From Siccirubricoccus sp. G192 (GTDB lineage Bacteria > Pseudomonadota > Alphaproteobacteria > Acetobacterales > Acetobacteraceae), in NCBI RefSeq assembly GCF_019084075.1, contig NZ_JAHREN010000001.1, positions 2,391,501 through 2,455,500 of the forward strand: a DNA stretch of 64,000 nucleotides. The letters run 5' to 3'. The notes beneath the pieces are model-generated. The model saw only the letters and a program-made list of their open reading frames with translations. It did not search any database and had not been told where the DNA came from. This document shows, piece after piece, positions 47,461 to 54,938 of the stretch. The stretch's first letter is position 1. Each line of letters opens with the position of its first letter. A program made the position numbers and the translations under genes.

Positions 47461-47476
47461 ACACCCCATCTGGTGT
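47461..47476 (+). promoter_or_regulatory. NrdR-like box 1
   Basis: ACACCCCATCTGGTGT, a 16-base palindrome with the ACAC...GTGT ends of the NrdR box, 46 bases before the nrdA start codon. NrdR represses ribonucleotide reductase genes through paired boxes. The inner bases are less AT-rich than the consensus. Confidence 0.6.
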
Positions 47477-47492
47477 TAGCCTGGAGAGACCA

Positions 47493-47508
47493 CGGCAATA
47501 TCTTGTGT
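47493..47508 (+). promoter_or_regulatory. NrdR-like box 2
   Basis: CGGCAATATCTTGTGT matches the NrdR box in its right half (AATATCTTGTGT) but is weak on the left. It starts 32 bases after box 1, close to three helical turns, the spacing expected for cooperative NrdR binding, and ends 14 bases before the nrdA ATG. Confidence 0.5.
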
Positions 47509-47522
47509 AGAGGCCATTCGCC

Positions 47523-49424
47523 ATGCATGCTGCGAACCGGGGGATTGAGGGGGGTGTTGCCTTGTTCGATACGGTGCAGCTTGAGGGGCATCATCAGGTC
47601 CAGATCGACCGTTCGCGGGATGCCCTGCTGACGGATTTCGGCAAGGCGACGCTGGACGACCGCTACCTGCTCCCCGGCGAGAGCTACCAGGACCTGTTTG
47701 CCCGCGTGGCCTCCGCCTATGGCGACGATGCCGCGCATGCGCAAAGGATCTACGACTACATCTCGCGGCTCTGGTTCATGCCGGCCACGCCGGTCCTGTC
47801 CAATGGCGGCACCACCCGCGGCCTGCCGATCTCCTGCTTCCTGAACGAGGCGGATGACAGCCTGGACGGCATCGTCGGCCTCTGGAACGAGAATGTCTGG
47901 CTGGCGGCCAAGGGCGGCGGCATCGGCAGCTACTGGGGCAACCTGCGCGGCATCGGCGAGAAGGTCGGGCGCAACGGCAAGACCTCCGGCGTGGTGCCCT
48001 TCATCCGGGTGATGGACAGCCTCACCCTCGCGATCAGCCAGGGTTCGTTGCGGCGTGGTTCGGCGGCGGTCTATCTGCCGGTGAGCCATCCGGAGGTCGA
48101 GGAGTTCATCGAGATCCGTCGCCCCACCGGCGGCGACCCGAACCGCAAGGCGCTGAACCTGCATCACGGGTTGCTGGTGCCCGACGCCTTCATGCGCGCG
48201 GTCGAGGCCGATGAGGAATGGCCGCTGACCAGCCCGAAGGACGGCGCCATCGTCCGCACCGTTTCGGCCCGCGCGCTCTGGATCCGCATCCTCACGGCGC
48301 GGATCGAGACGGGCGAGCCCTACCTCGTCTTCTCCGACCATGTGAACCGGGCGCAGCCGGCGCATCAGAAACTCGCCGGGCTGGAGGTGAAGACCTCCAA
48401 CCTCTGTTCCGAGATCACCCTGCCCACCGGCCGCGACCAGCATGGCAAGGATCGCACCGCGGTGTGCTGCCTCTCCTCGCTGAACCTGGAGACCTGGTTC
48501 GCGTGGAAGGATGAGCCGCGCTTCATCCCGGATGTGATGCGCTTCCTCGACAACGTGCTGCAGGAGTTCATCGACGGCGCGCCAGATTCCATGGCCAAGG
48601 CGAAATACAGCGCCATGCGGGAACGCAGCGTCGGCCTCGGCGTGATGGGCTTCCACAGCTTCCTGCAAGCGCAGAACGTGCCCTTCGAGAGCGTGATCGC
48701 CAAGGTCTGGAACAAGAAGATGTTCAAGCACATCCGCGAACAGGCGGATGTCGCGAGCCGGCTGCTGGCGGAGGAGCGCGGGCCCTGCCCGGATGCCGCT
48801 GAATACGGCTTCATGGAGCGTTTCTCGAACAAGATGGCGATCGCGCCGACCGCCAGCATCAGCATCATCTGCGGCGGCGCCTCCCCGGGGATCGAGCCGG
48901 TGGCGGCGAATGTCTACAACCACAAGACGCTGTCCGGCAGCTATATCGTCCGCAACCCCTATCTGAAGAAGGCGCTGGCGAAGCACGGGCGCGACGATGA
49001 CGAGACCTGGACCAGCATCACCGTCACCAAGGGCAGCGTGCAGCACCTCGACTTCCTGACCGAGCAGGAGAAGGCCACCTTCAAGACCGCCTTCGAGCTC
49101 GACCAGCGCTGGGTGGTGGAGCATGCGGCGGACCGCGCGCCCTTCATCTGCCAGAGCCAGTCGGTGAACCTATTCCTGCCGGCCAATATCCATAAGCGCG
49201 ACCTGCACCAGATCCACATGATGGCCTGGAAGCGCGGCGTGAAGTCGCTGTACTACTGCCGCAGCCTGTCGATCCAGCGCGCCGATACGATCAGCGCCAA
49301 GGTGGTGGGGCAGGGCGATGTGATGGCGGCGCATGTCGCGACCGCGGCGGATGCGGCGGTGCCACTGGCCGCCAGGGCGGCGCAGGGCGTGACGGATTAC
49401 GAGGAATGCCTGGCCTGCCAGTAG
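47523..49424 (+). CDS. nrdA: Ribonucleoside-diphosphate reductase, alpha subunit (no ATP cone)
   Basis: Catalytic subunit of aerobic class I ribonucleotide reductase, 633 aa. The active-site triad is Asn294-Cys296-Glu298 (SNLCSEITLP). The redox pair is Cys105 (PISCFLNEADD) and Cys316/317 (TAVCCLSSLNLE). Radical-transfer tyrosines are in the C-terminal YYCRSLSIQRAD region, and the tail ends YEECLACQ, the CxxC arm that re-reduces the active site. The N-terminus is short and has no ATP-cone domain, so allosteric overall-activity control must differ from E. coli NrdA. No nrdB, nrdI or nrdH is beside it. Two NrdR-like boxes precede it. Confidence 0.94.
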   Translation: MHAANRGIEGGVALFDTVQLEGHHQVQIDRSRDALLTDFGKATLDDRYLLPGESYQDLFARVASAYGDDAAHAQRIYDYISRLWFMPATPVLSNGGTTRGLPISCFLNEADDSLDGIVGLWNENVWLAAKGGGIGSYWGNLRGIGEKVGRNGKTSGVVPFIRVMDSLTLAISQGSLRRGSAAVYLPVSHPEVEEFIEIRRPTGGDPNRKALNLHHGLLVPDAFMRAVEADEEWPLTSPKDGAIVRTVSARALWIRILTARIETGEPYLVFSDHVNRAQPAHQKLAGLEVKTSNLCSEITLPTGRDQHGKDRTAVCCLSSLNLETWFAWKDEPRFIPDVMRFLDNVLQEFIDGAPDSMAKAKYSAMRERSVGLGVMGFHSFLQAQNVPFESVIAKVWNKKMFKHIREQADVASRLLAEERGPCPDAAEYGFMERFSNKMAIAPTASISIICGGASPGIEPVAANVYNHKTLSGSYIVRNPYLKKALAKHGRDDDETWTSITVTKGSVQHLDFLTEQEKATFKTAFELDQRWVVEHAADRAPFICQSQSVNLFLPANIHKRDLHQIHMMAWKRGVKSLYYCRSLSIQRADTISAKVVGQGDVMAAHVATAADAAVPLAARAAQGVTDYEECLACQ

Positions 49425-49484
49425 GGCGGTCCTGTCGCTCCAGCCGCAGCGCCTGAAAATGGCCGCGCCCTATTTCCTCATCGT

Positions 49485-50030
49485 TCAGGTCGTGATGGCC
49501 GGAGTGGTGGGGGCGGGCCGATTCCAAGGCATCAGGCGCAGCACCCGCGCCAAGCCGCAGGTGCCGGTGACGCCGGCAAAGACCAGGCCCGCGCCGACAA
49601 ATCCCGCCAGCCCATAGAGCCAGGGCGAAACCAGCGCGCCGAGCAGGACGCTGAGCACGACCATGGAGCCTGCCGCGATCTGCACCTGCCGCATCAACTC
49701 CAGCGGCCGGCGCCGGTCCTCGGCCACCGGCAGGCCGGCACGCTTCCAGGCATCCAGCCCGCCCTCGACAACATAGGCTGCACGCAGCCCCGCCTTGGCG
49801 GCGAGTCGGGCCGCATTGTCCCTGGTGCGGGCGCCGCTGCGGCAGTGGAACAGCACCGGCCGGCCTGGTGGCACCACCTGCTCGATCTCCTCCAGCCGCG
49901 AGAGCGGCAGGTTGCGCGCACCGGGGATGCGCTCGCGCGCATATTCGTCCGGCTCCCTCACATCGACCAGCGTGGCGGCACCTTCCCGCATCAGGTGGGC
50001 GGCCGCATCAGGGGCGATCGTCTGCAGCAT
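49485..50030 (-). CDS. Rhodanese-domain membrane protein (YgaP-like)
   Basis: 181 aa: an N-terminal rhodanese domain (residues 1-105; ATLVDVREPDEYARERIPGA and the active-site loop LFHCRSGARTRDNAARLAAK with its cysteine), then two membrane helices (SMVVLSVLLGALVSPWLYGL and GAGLVFAGVTGTCGLARVLR) of the DUF2892 type. This matches the membrane sulfurtransferase YgaP. It transfers sulfane sulfur in vitro; the physiological acceptor is unknown. It is convergent with nrdA, with 60 bases between the stops. Confidence 0.9.
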   Translation of the reverse strand: MLQTIAPDAAAHLMREGAATLVDVREPDEYARERIPGARNLPLSRLEEIEQVVPPGRPVLFHCRSGARTRDNAARLAAKAGLRAAYVVEGGLDAWKRAGLPVAEDRRRPLELMRQVQIAAGSMVVLSVLLGALVSPWLYGLAGFVGAGLVFAGVTGTCGLARVLRLMPWNRPAPTTPAITT

Positions 50031-50144
50031 GACCTTGTCCGCCGATGGTTAAGCGTAATCGTAATGGGTGAGCCCCCATAGGAAGTTCAAGCCCTGTCCG
50101 GGGCGGAGCAGAATGCAATGCCCTATGCGGGAAGCCGGTCCGTC

Positions 50145-50702
50145 TCAGCCCGCCGGCAGCAGGCAGCGCGCGACAGCGGGCAGGAAATGCGCCACCGGCG
50201 GCGTTGGCAGGCCCGGCACCTTCGCCGCCTCGTCGAAGCGGCGAAGCTGCACCGCCGCCGCGGCCTGCGGCAGGGCGCGGAAGGCGGCGACCTCCGCATC
50301 CGACATCGGCCCGCCCTGGAGCCGCAGGCTGAGCACCGAATCCGGCGCCAGCCTGGCGAAGTAGTCCGGCTCGGTGGCGCAGAGGAAGCGCTTGGCGGCG
50401 ACATGCAGCCGCACCGGCTCCGTAACCTCCGGCCCGAACCAGGCGGCAAGGTAGCGGTGGCCGAGTTCCTCATGCCGGTCATCCACCCCCGCCCCGGCCG
50501 GATTGTTGCCGAGGTCATGCACGAGATGGCCGATGTCATGCAGCAACGCGGCGACGACCAGCGCCTCCGGGCAGCCCTGCTGCTCCGCCGCCAGCGCCGC
50601 CTGCAGGGCATGCTGGCGCTGGGTGATGGCCTCCAGGCCGTAGCGCCCCTCCGCCTTCCGCTCCAGCAGATCGGCGATCTCGGCCAGTCGCGGGTCCGTC
50701 AT
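50145..50702 (-). CDS. HD-domain oxygenase-like protein (PhnZ family)
   Basis: 185-residue HD-domain protein resembling PhnZ, the mixed-valent di-iron oxygenase that cleaves the C-P bond of 2-amino-1-hydroxyethylphosphonate. The HD core is AALLHDIGHLVHD (His55, Asp56) with RHEELGHRYL (His77) and RLHVAAKRFL (His100). The family's substrate pair Tyr21/Glu24 and ligand His31 appear in GRYGLEAITQRQHALQ at PhnZ-like spacing. No phosphonate gene (phnY, phnA, transporter) is nearby, so a different substrate is possible. The ATG at 50702 lies just beyond a 126-bp palindromic element. Confidence 0.82.
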   Translation of the reverse strand: MTDPRLAEIADLLERKAEGRYGLEAITQRQHALQAALAAEQQGCPEALVVAALLHDIGHLVHDLGNNPAGAGVDDRHEELGHRYLAAWFGPEVTEPVRLHVAAKRFLCATEPDYFARLAPDSVLSLRLQGGPMSDAEVAAFRALPQAAAAVQLRRFDEAAKVPGLPTPPVAHFLPAVARCLLPAG

Positions 50703-50727
50703 GCCTGGAGTCTCCGGGTCGGGGCCA

Positions 50728-50853
50728 GCCTAGTGTCCTGCCCGCGAAGTTCGCTGGATCACCAGCGAACGGAGCGGATCGGCAGGCCACTGAAAACACA
50801 GGCTAGTGGCCTGAGAACGAAGGCCAAAGGACTTCGGAATCGGGACACTAGGC
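50728..50853. repeat. 126-bp MITE-like palindromic element
   Basis: Terminal arms GCCTAGTGTCCTG (50728-50740) and CGGGACACTAGGC (50841-50853) pair over 13 positions with one G-T wobble. Inside are three hairpins: GTTCGCTGG/CCAGCGAAC (50749-50757/50762-50770), CAGGCCACT/AGTGGCCTG (50783-50791/50805-50813) and CGAAG/CTTCG (50818-50822/50832-50836) with further CC/GG pairing inside. The whole can fold as a four-armed structure. No reading frame. It separates the PhnZ-like gene from msrA. A non-autonomous transposed repeat or a structured RNA element is the best reading; copy number elsewhere is not visible here. Confidence 0.7.
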
Positions 50854-50942
50854 AGGCGGCGCAGGCAGGGCAATGATCGCATCCCCGCTGCACAAGCGGC
50901 CCCGGCACCCTATCTCTGCGCGGCATGGCAGGAGATGGCGGC

Positions 50943-51506
50943 ATGAGCGGGACGGGGAAGGCCGGGGTCGAGGTGGCAACCCTGGGTGGCGGGTGCTTCT
51001 GGTGCCTGGATGCGGTCTATCGCGACCTCAAGGGCGTGAGCCAGGTGGTCTCGGGCTATGCCGGCGGCCATCAGCCGAACCCCACCTATGAGCAGGTCTG
51101 CGGCAAGCGCACCGGCCATGCCGAGGTGGTGCAGGTCAGCTTCGATCCGGCCGTCATCAGCTATGCCGACCTGCTGCGGATCTTCTTCACCATCCACGAC
51201 CCGACGACCAGGGACCGCCAGGGCGCGGATGTCGGGCCGCAATACCGTTCGGTGATCCTCTACCATTCGGAGGAGCAGAAGCGGACCGCGGAGGCGGTGA
51301 TGGCGGAAATCACCAAGGCCGGGCTCTGGGATGCGCCGCTGGTGACGGAACTGGTGCCGCTCACGCAATTCTGGCCGGGCGAGGCGGAGCACCAGGATTA
51401 TTTCACCCGTACCCCGGGCAGCGGCTATTGCCGCGCGGTGATCGCCCCGAAAGTGTCCAAATCCCGCAAGAGCTTCGCCGACCGGCTGAAGCGTCCAGCC
51501 GCTTAA
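50943..51506 (+). CDS. msrA: Peptide-methionine (S)-S-oxide reductase
   Basis: Repairs methionine-S-sulfoxide in oxidised proteins. 187 aa from the ATG at 50943 (GGAG 8 bases upstream); an ATG at 50925 precedes this site. The catalytic motif GGGCFWCLDAVY (Cys18) and the family fragments VVSGYAGGHQPNPTYEQVCG, VGPQYRSVILYHSEEQK and AEHQDYFTR are all present, with the resolving GYC near the C-terminus. No signal peptide, so cytoplasmic. msrB follows after 36 bases, giving a paired repair operon. Confidence 0.96.
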   Translation: MSGTGKAGVEVATLGGGCFWCLDAVYRDLKGVSQVVSGYAGGHQPNPTYEQVCGKRTGHAEVVQVSFDPAVISYADLLRIFFTIHDPTTRDRQGADVGPQYRSVILYHSEEQKRTAEAVMAEITKAGLWDAPLVTELVPLTQFWPGEAEHQDYFTRTPGSGYCRAVIAPKVSKSRKSFADRLKRPAA

Positions 51507-51542
51507 CGGCACTTGAGGAAACAGCGGCAAGGGAATCGAGAG

Positions 51543-51974
51543 ATGGCATTCTTCAGCAGGGACAAGGCGCCCGAGGCCGAATACCCCGTCCGGAAGTCCG
51601 AGGAAGAGTGGCGCGCCGAGCTCAAGCCGGAGCAGTTCCGCGTGCTCCGCCAGCATGGCACGGAGCGCCCGGGCACCAGCCCGCTCAATGCCGAGAAGCG
51701 GCCGGGCACCTTCGTCTGCGCCGCCTGCGGCCATCCCCTCTTCGATGCCGGGACCAAATTCGAGAGCGGCACCGGCTGGCCGAGCTTCTGGGCACCGCTG
51801 GAGGAGGGCGTCGGCACCACCAGCGACCGCAGCCTCTTCATGGCGCGGACCGAGGTGCATTGCGCCAGATGCGGCGGGCATCTTGGCCATGTCTTCCCGG
51901 ATGGCCCGCCCCCCACCGGCCAGCGCTACTGCATGAACGGCGTGGCGATGCGCTTCGACCCGGCCGGCTCCTGA
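51543..51974 (+). CDS. msrB: Peptide-methionine (R)-S-oxide reductase
   Basis: Reduces the R-epimer of methionine sulfoxide, complementing MsrA. 143 aa from the ATG at 51543 (after AATCGAGAG). Zinc-binding cysteines are Cys59/Cys62 (FVCAACGHPLF) and Cys107/Cys110 (VHCARCGGHLGHVFPDG). The catalytic cysteine is Cys130 in QRYCMNGVAMRF, and FESGTGWPSFWAP is the substrate motif. A C6 run at 51909-51914 lies in frame and is not broken. It shares a transcript with msrA. Confidence 0.96.
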   Translation: MAFFSRDKAPEAEYPVRKSEEEWRAELKPEQFRVLRQHGTERPGTSPLNAEKRPGTFVCAACGHPLFDAGTKFESGTGWPSFWAPLEEGVGTTSDRSLFMARTEVHCARCGGHLGHVFPDGPPPTGQRYCMNGVAMRFDPAGS

Positions 51975-52085
51975 CTGGAAGCCCGGCGCGGTTGCGCCCA
52001 GAATGTCGGCGCCGGCCTGGCAAGGCACCCTGCCGGGCCGGCGCTGCTGCGGAAGCTGTCCGCCCCTGGTCCTGAAAGCTTCTCC

Positions 52086-53204
52086 ATGCGGCTGCCCCGC
52101 CCCCTGTTCGTCCTGCCCGCCCTGCTGGTGCTCGGCCTCGCCGGCACCGCCAGGGCCGATCTCGTCTATGTGCTGAATTCCGGCGATGCCTCGATCAGCG
52201 TGCTCGATGCCCGCACCCGCGAGGAAACCCAGCGCATCCCGGTGCTGCGCGAGGTCCACCACCTGCTGCTGACGCCTGACCGCAGCGCCCTGGTGGTAGG
52301 CGATTCCGGCGCCAACGAGTTGCTGTTCCTCGACCCTGCCACCGCCGAGGTGACGCGGCGGGAGCGGATCAGCAATCCCTACCACCTGGAATACACGCCG
52401 GACGGCAAGCTGCTGGTCATCACCAGCCTGCGCCGCGACCAGGTGGATATCTACGATGCCGCGACGCTCAGCCTGCTGCAGCGGCTGCGGGTGCCGGACA
52501 AGCCCAGCCACCTGGCCTTCTCGCCGGACAGCCGGGTCGCCTATGTCACCCTCCAGGGCGTGAAGCGGCTGATGGCGATCGACCTGATCCAGCGCAAGCC
52601 GCTCTGGACCGCGGAGGTCGGGCCGCAGCCGGCCGGGGTGATCTGGCACCGCGGCCGGCTGCTGGTCGGCATCATGGGCTCGGACCATGTGGCGGTGGTG
52701 AACCCGGCGGATGGCAGGGTGGAGCGCACCGTCCCGGTCGGCCGTGGCGCGCACACGATTGTCCCCGCCCCGGATGGCCGTGCCCTCTATGCCACTTCGC
52801 GCGTCGATAGCCGCATCAGCCTGCTCGATCCCGAGACGCTGGCGGTGACGGCGCGCTGGGAGATTCCAGGCGGGCCGGACTGCATCGCCTTCGACCGGGA
52901 TGGGCGGCTCTGGGTGACGCTGCGCTGGGTGGCACGGGTGGCGGTGGTGGACCCGGCGACGGGGGAGGCGGAGACCATCCCGGTCGGCCGTTCCCCGCAT
53001 GGGATCTTCGTGCAGCCGCGGCGCGACGAGGCGCCGCCGCCGGCGGCCGCCGTGCCGGCCCCCGGCTCGCCGATGGCTGCCACCCCGGCCGCAGCCGAGC
53101 CGGCACCTCCCGCCGCCCAGCCCGCGTCGCAGCCGGCCCCGGTACAGCCGGCGGCGGCCACGCCTGAGCAGCGTTCAGGCTGGCGGCGCCTGCTGAGCCG
53201 ATGA
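52086..53204 (+). CDS. YVTN-family beta-propeller protein
   Basis: Secreted propeller protein, 372 aa. A signal peptide (PLFVLPALLVLGLAGTARA) is followed by about seven repeats of the YVTN/NHL-like type (LVYVLNSGDASISVLDART; GRALYATSRVDSRISLLDPE; GRLWVTLRWVARVAVVDPAT). The C-terminal ~60 residues are Pro/Ala-rich and probably disordered. Such proteins occur in periplasmic or surface roles, often beside oxidases or PQQ enzymes, but no enzymatic residue set is recognisable. Its stop overlaps the ATG of the deacetylase gene (ATGA), so the two are coupled. Confidence 0.85.
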   Translation: MRLPRPLFVLPALLVLGLAGTARADLVYVLNSGDASISVLDARTREETQRIPVLREVHHLLLTPDRSALVVGDSGANELLFLDPATAEVTRRERISNPYHLEYTPDGKLLVITSLRRDQVDIYDAATLSLLQRLRVPDKPSHLAFSPDSRVAYVTLQGVKRLMAIDLIQRKPLWTAEVGPQPAGVIWHRGRLLVGIMGSDHVAVVNPADGRVERTVPVGRGAHTIVPAPDGRALYATSRVDSRISLLDPETLAVTARWEIPGGPDCIAFDRDGRLWVTLRWVARVAVVDPATGEAETIPVGRSPHGIFVQPRRDEAPPPAAAVPAPGSPMAATPAAAEPAPPAAQPASQPAPVQPAAATPEQRSGWRRLLSR

Positions 53205-53981
53205 CGCCGTTCCCCCCGCAGGCTGCTGCTGGCGGCCCTGGCGGCACCGGGCCTGGCCCGCGCCCAGCCGGGGGGTGGCCTGGCGGCCCCTGCCATCCCG
53301 CCCGCCTGCCGCGGCACAGTCCATCTCACCATCGATACCGGCTGGGGCAGGGAGGCCGAGCAGATCGCCGGGATCCTGCGCCGCCGCGGGGTCCCGGCCA
53401 CCCTCTTCCTGGCGGATGAGCCGAGCTTCCGCGGCGACCGCACCCTGGACGAGAGTTGGGCGCCCTTCTGGCGTGCCCGCGCCGCCGAGGGCCATGCCTT
53501 CGCCAGCCATACCTGGCGCCACTGGTATTTCCGCGGCGACCCCGCGCCGGGCCGGGTGCGCTACGCCTCCCGCCAGGGCGGCGGCACGGAGGTGCTGGAC
53601 CAGGCCGGGCTCTGCGCCGAGCTGGCGCGGCCGATCACCAGGCTCAGGCAGATGGTGCCGGGGGCGGTGGTGCTGCCGCTCTGGCGGGCGCCCGGCGGCA
53701 TCACCACGCCGAATGCGCTGCGGCTGGCCGCGGCCTGCGGGCTTCGCCACCAGGGCTGGACCGCCAATGGCTTCTGGGGCGACGAACTCGACAGCGCCGC
53801 CCATCCCAATGCCGCGCTCGCCCGCCGCGCCATCGAGCGCACCCGGGACGGCGAGGTGGTGGTGCTGCATTGGGGGGTCCGCAGCCGGCGCGAGCCCTTC
53901 GCCGCGGTGCTGGAGGAGGTGATCGCCGGCCTCCAGGCGCGCGGCTTCTGCTTCGCCCTGCTGCCGCCGCAGGGGCGGTGA
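53201..53981 (+). CDS. Polysaccharide deacetylase family protein (frameshifted)
   Basis: NodB-fold hydrolase, about 259 aa. The ATG at 53201 overlaps the propeller gene. After four codons the frame must shift at the C6 run 53212-53217 (one C too many) to give a signal peptide RRLLLAALAAPGLARAQ and the NodB domain (VHLTIDTGWGREAEQIAGIL; GHAFASHTWRHWYF; WRAPGGITTPNALRLAAACG; VVVLHWG). The first motif reads T-I-D-T-G rather than TFDDG, lacking the second metal-binding aspartate, a variant seen in a subgroup of these proteins. The substrate and true deacetylase activity are uncertain. Confidence 0.8.
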
Positions 53982-53993
53982 TATAGGCACGCC

Positions 53994-54938
53994 ATGCTTG
54001 AGGATCTCTACGCCGCCACCACCGGCTGGCTGTTCGAGACACTGGTCCAGCCGCCCCTCTATGCCCTCGGCCTGATGGACTGGGCGGAGGACCTGCATGA
54101 CTGGCTGGATTTCGCCGTCTTCGGCCTGCTGGGCATCGCCGTGGTCTATGCGGTCTGCCGGCCGCTCGAGGCCTGGCGGCCGGTGGAGCATTGGGAGGGC
54201 AGCGGCCGGGTGGTCAGGACCGACATGGTCTATACCTTCCTCACCCGGCTCGGCCTGCTGCCGCTTCTGGCCTTCGTGGTCCTGGCCTCGCTGCAATCCC
54301 TCTGGGAGGGCTGGCTGACCGAGGCCGGGGTGATGCCGCCGACCCTTGAGATGCTGGTCCCGCCGCTGCGCGACCACCCGCTGCTGGCGCTGGCGCTCTA
54401 TGTGGTGATCCTGGATTTCGGCGAATACTGGCGCCACCGGGCGCAGCACCGCTTCGGCTGGTGGTGGGCGCTGCATTCCGTGCACCATGCGCAGCGCCGG
54501 ATGACCTTCTGGACCGATGACCGCAACCATGTGCTGGACGAGGTCATTGCCGCGCTCTGGTTCGGCGGCATCGCGCTGCTGATCGGCGTACCGCCGGGGC
54601 AGTTCCCGCTGATCCTGCTGTTGATGCGCCTGGCCGAGAGCCTCTCCCACGCCAATGTCCGGCTGGATTTCGGCCGGCTGGGGGAGCGGCTGCTGGTCTC
54701 GCCCCGCTTCCACCGGCTGCATCACGGCCTGCTCTCGGCCGGCGAGCATGGCCGCAACTATGCCGTGCTGCTGCCGGTCTGGGACTGGGCCTTCGGCACC
54801 GGGGATTTCCGCCGCGATGTCTATCCCCGCACCGGCGATCCCGGCGCGCCGGAGGCCTTGGCTTCCGGCGGCTGGCTGCGGCAGCAGGCGGCGGGGTTCA
54901 GGCGGCTGCTGGCGGCGCTGGCTCGGGAGCGGGGCTGA
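53994..54938 (+). CDS. Sterol desaturase / fatty acid hydroxylase family protein
   Basis: Membrane di-iron oxygenase, 314 aa. Histidine boxes are HRAQH (His148-152), HSVHH (His161-165) and a later HRLHH, as in sterol desaturases and fatty acid hydroxylases. Hydrophobic helices flank them (FAVFGLLGIAVVYAVC; LLALALYVVILDFGEYW; AALWFGGIALLIG). Bacterial members modify hopanoids, carotenoids or lipids; the substrate is not readable here. It follows the deacetylase by 12 bases and overlaps the convergent antiporter gene by 41 bases. Confidence 0.9.
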   Translation: MLEDLYAATTGWLFETLVQPPLYALGLMDWAEDLHDWLDFAVFGLLGIAVVYAVCRPLEAWRPVEHWEGSGRVVRTDMVYTFLTRLGLLPLLAFVVLASLQSLWEGWLTEAGVMPPTLEMLVPPLRDHPLLALALYVVILDFGEYWRHRAQHRFGWWWALHSVHHAQRRMTFWTDDRNHVLDEVIAALWFGGIALLIGVPPGQFPLILLLMRLAESLSHANVRLDFGRLGERLLVSPRFHRLHHGLLSAGEHGRNYAVLLPVWDWAFGTGDFRRDVYPRTGDPGAPEALASGGWLRQQAAGFRRLLAALARERG

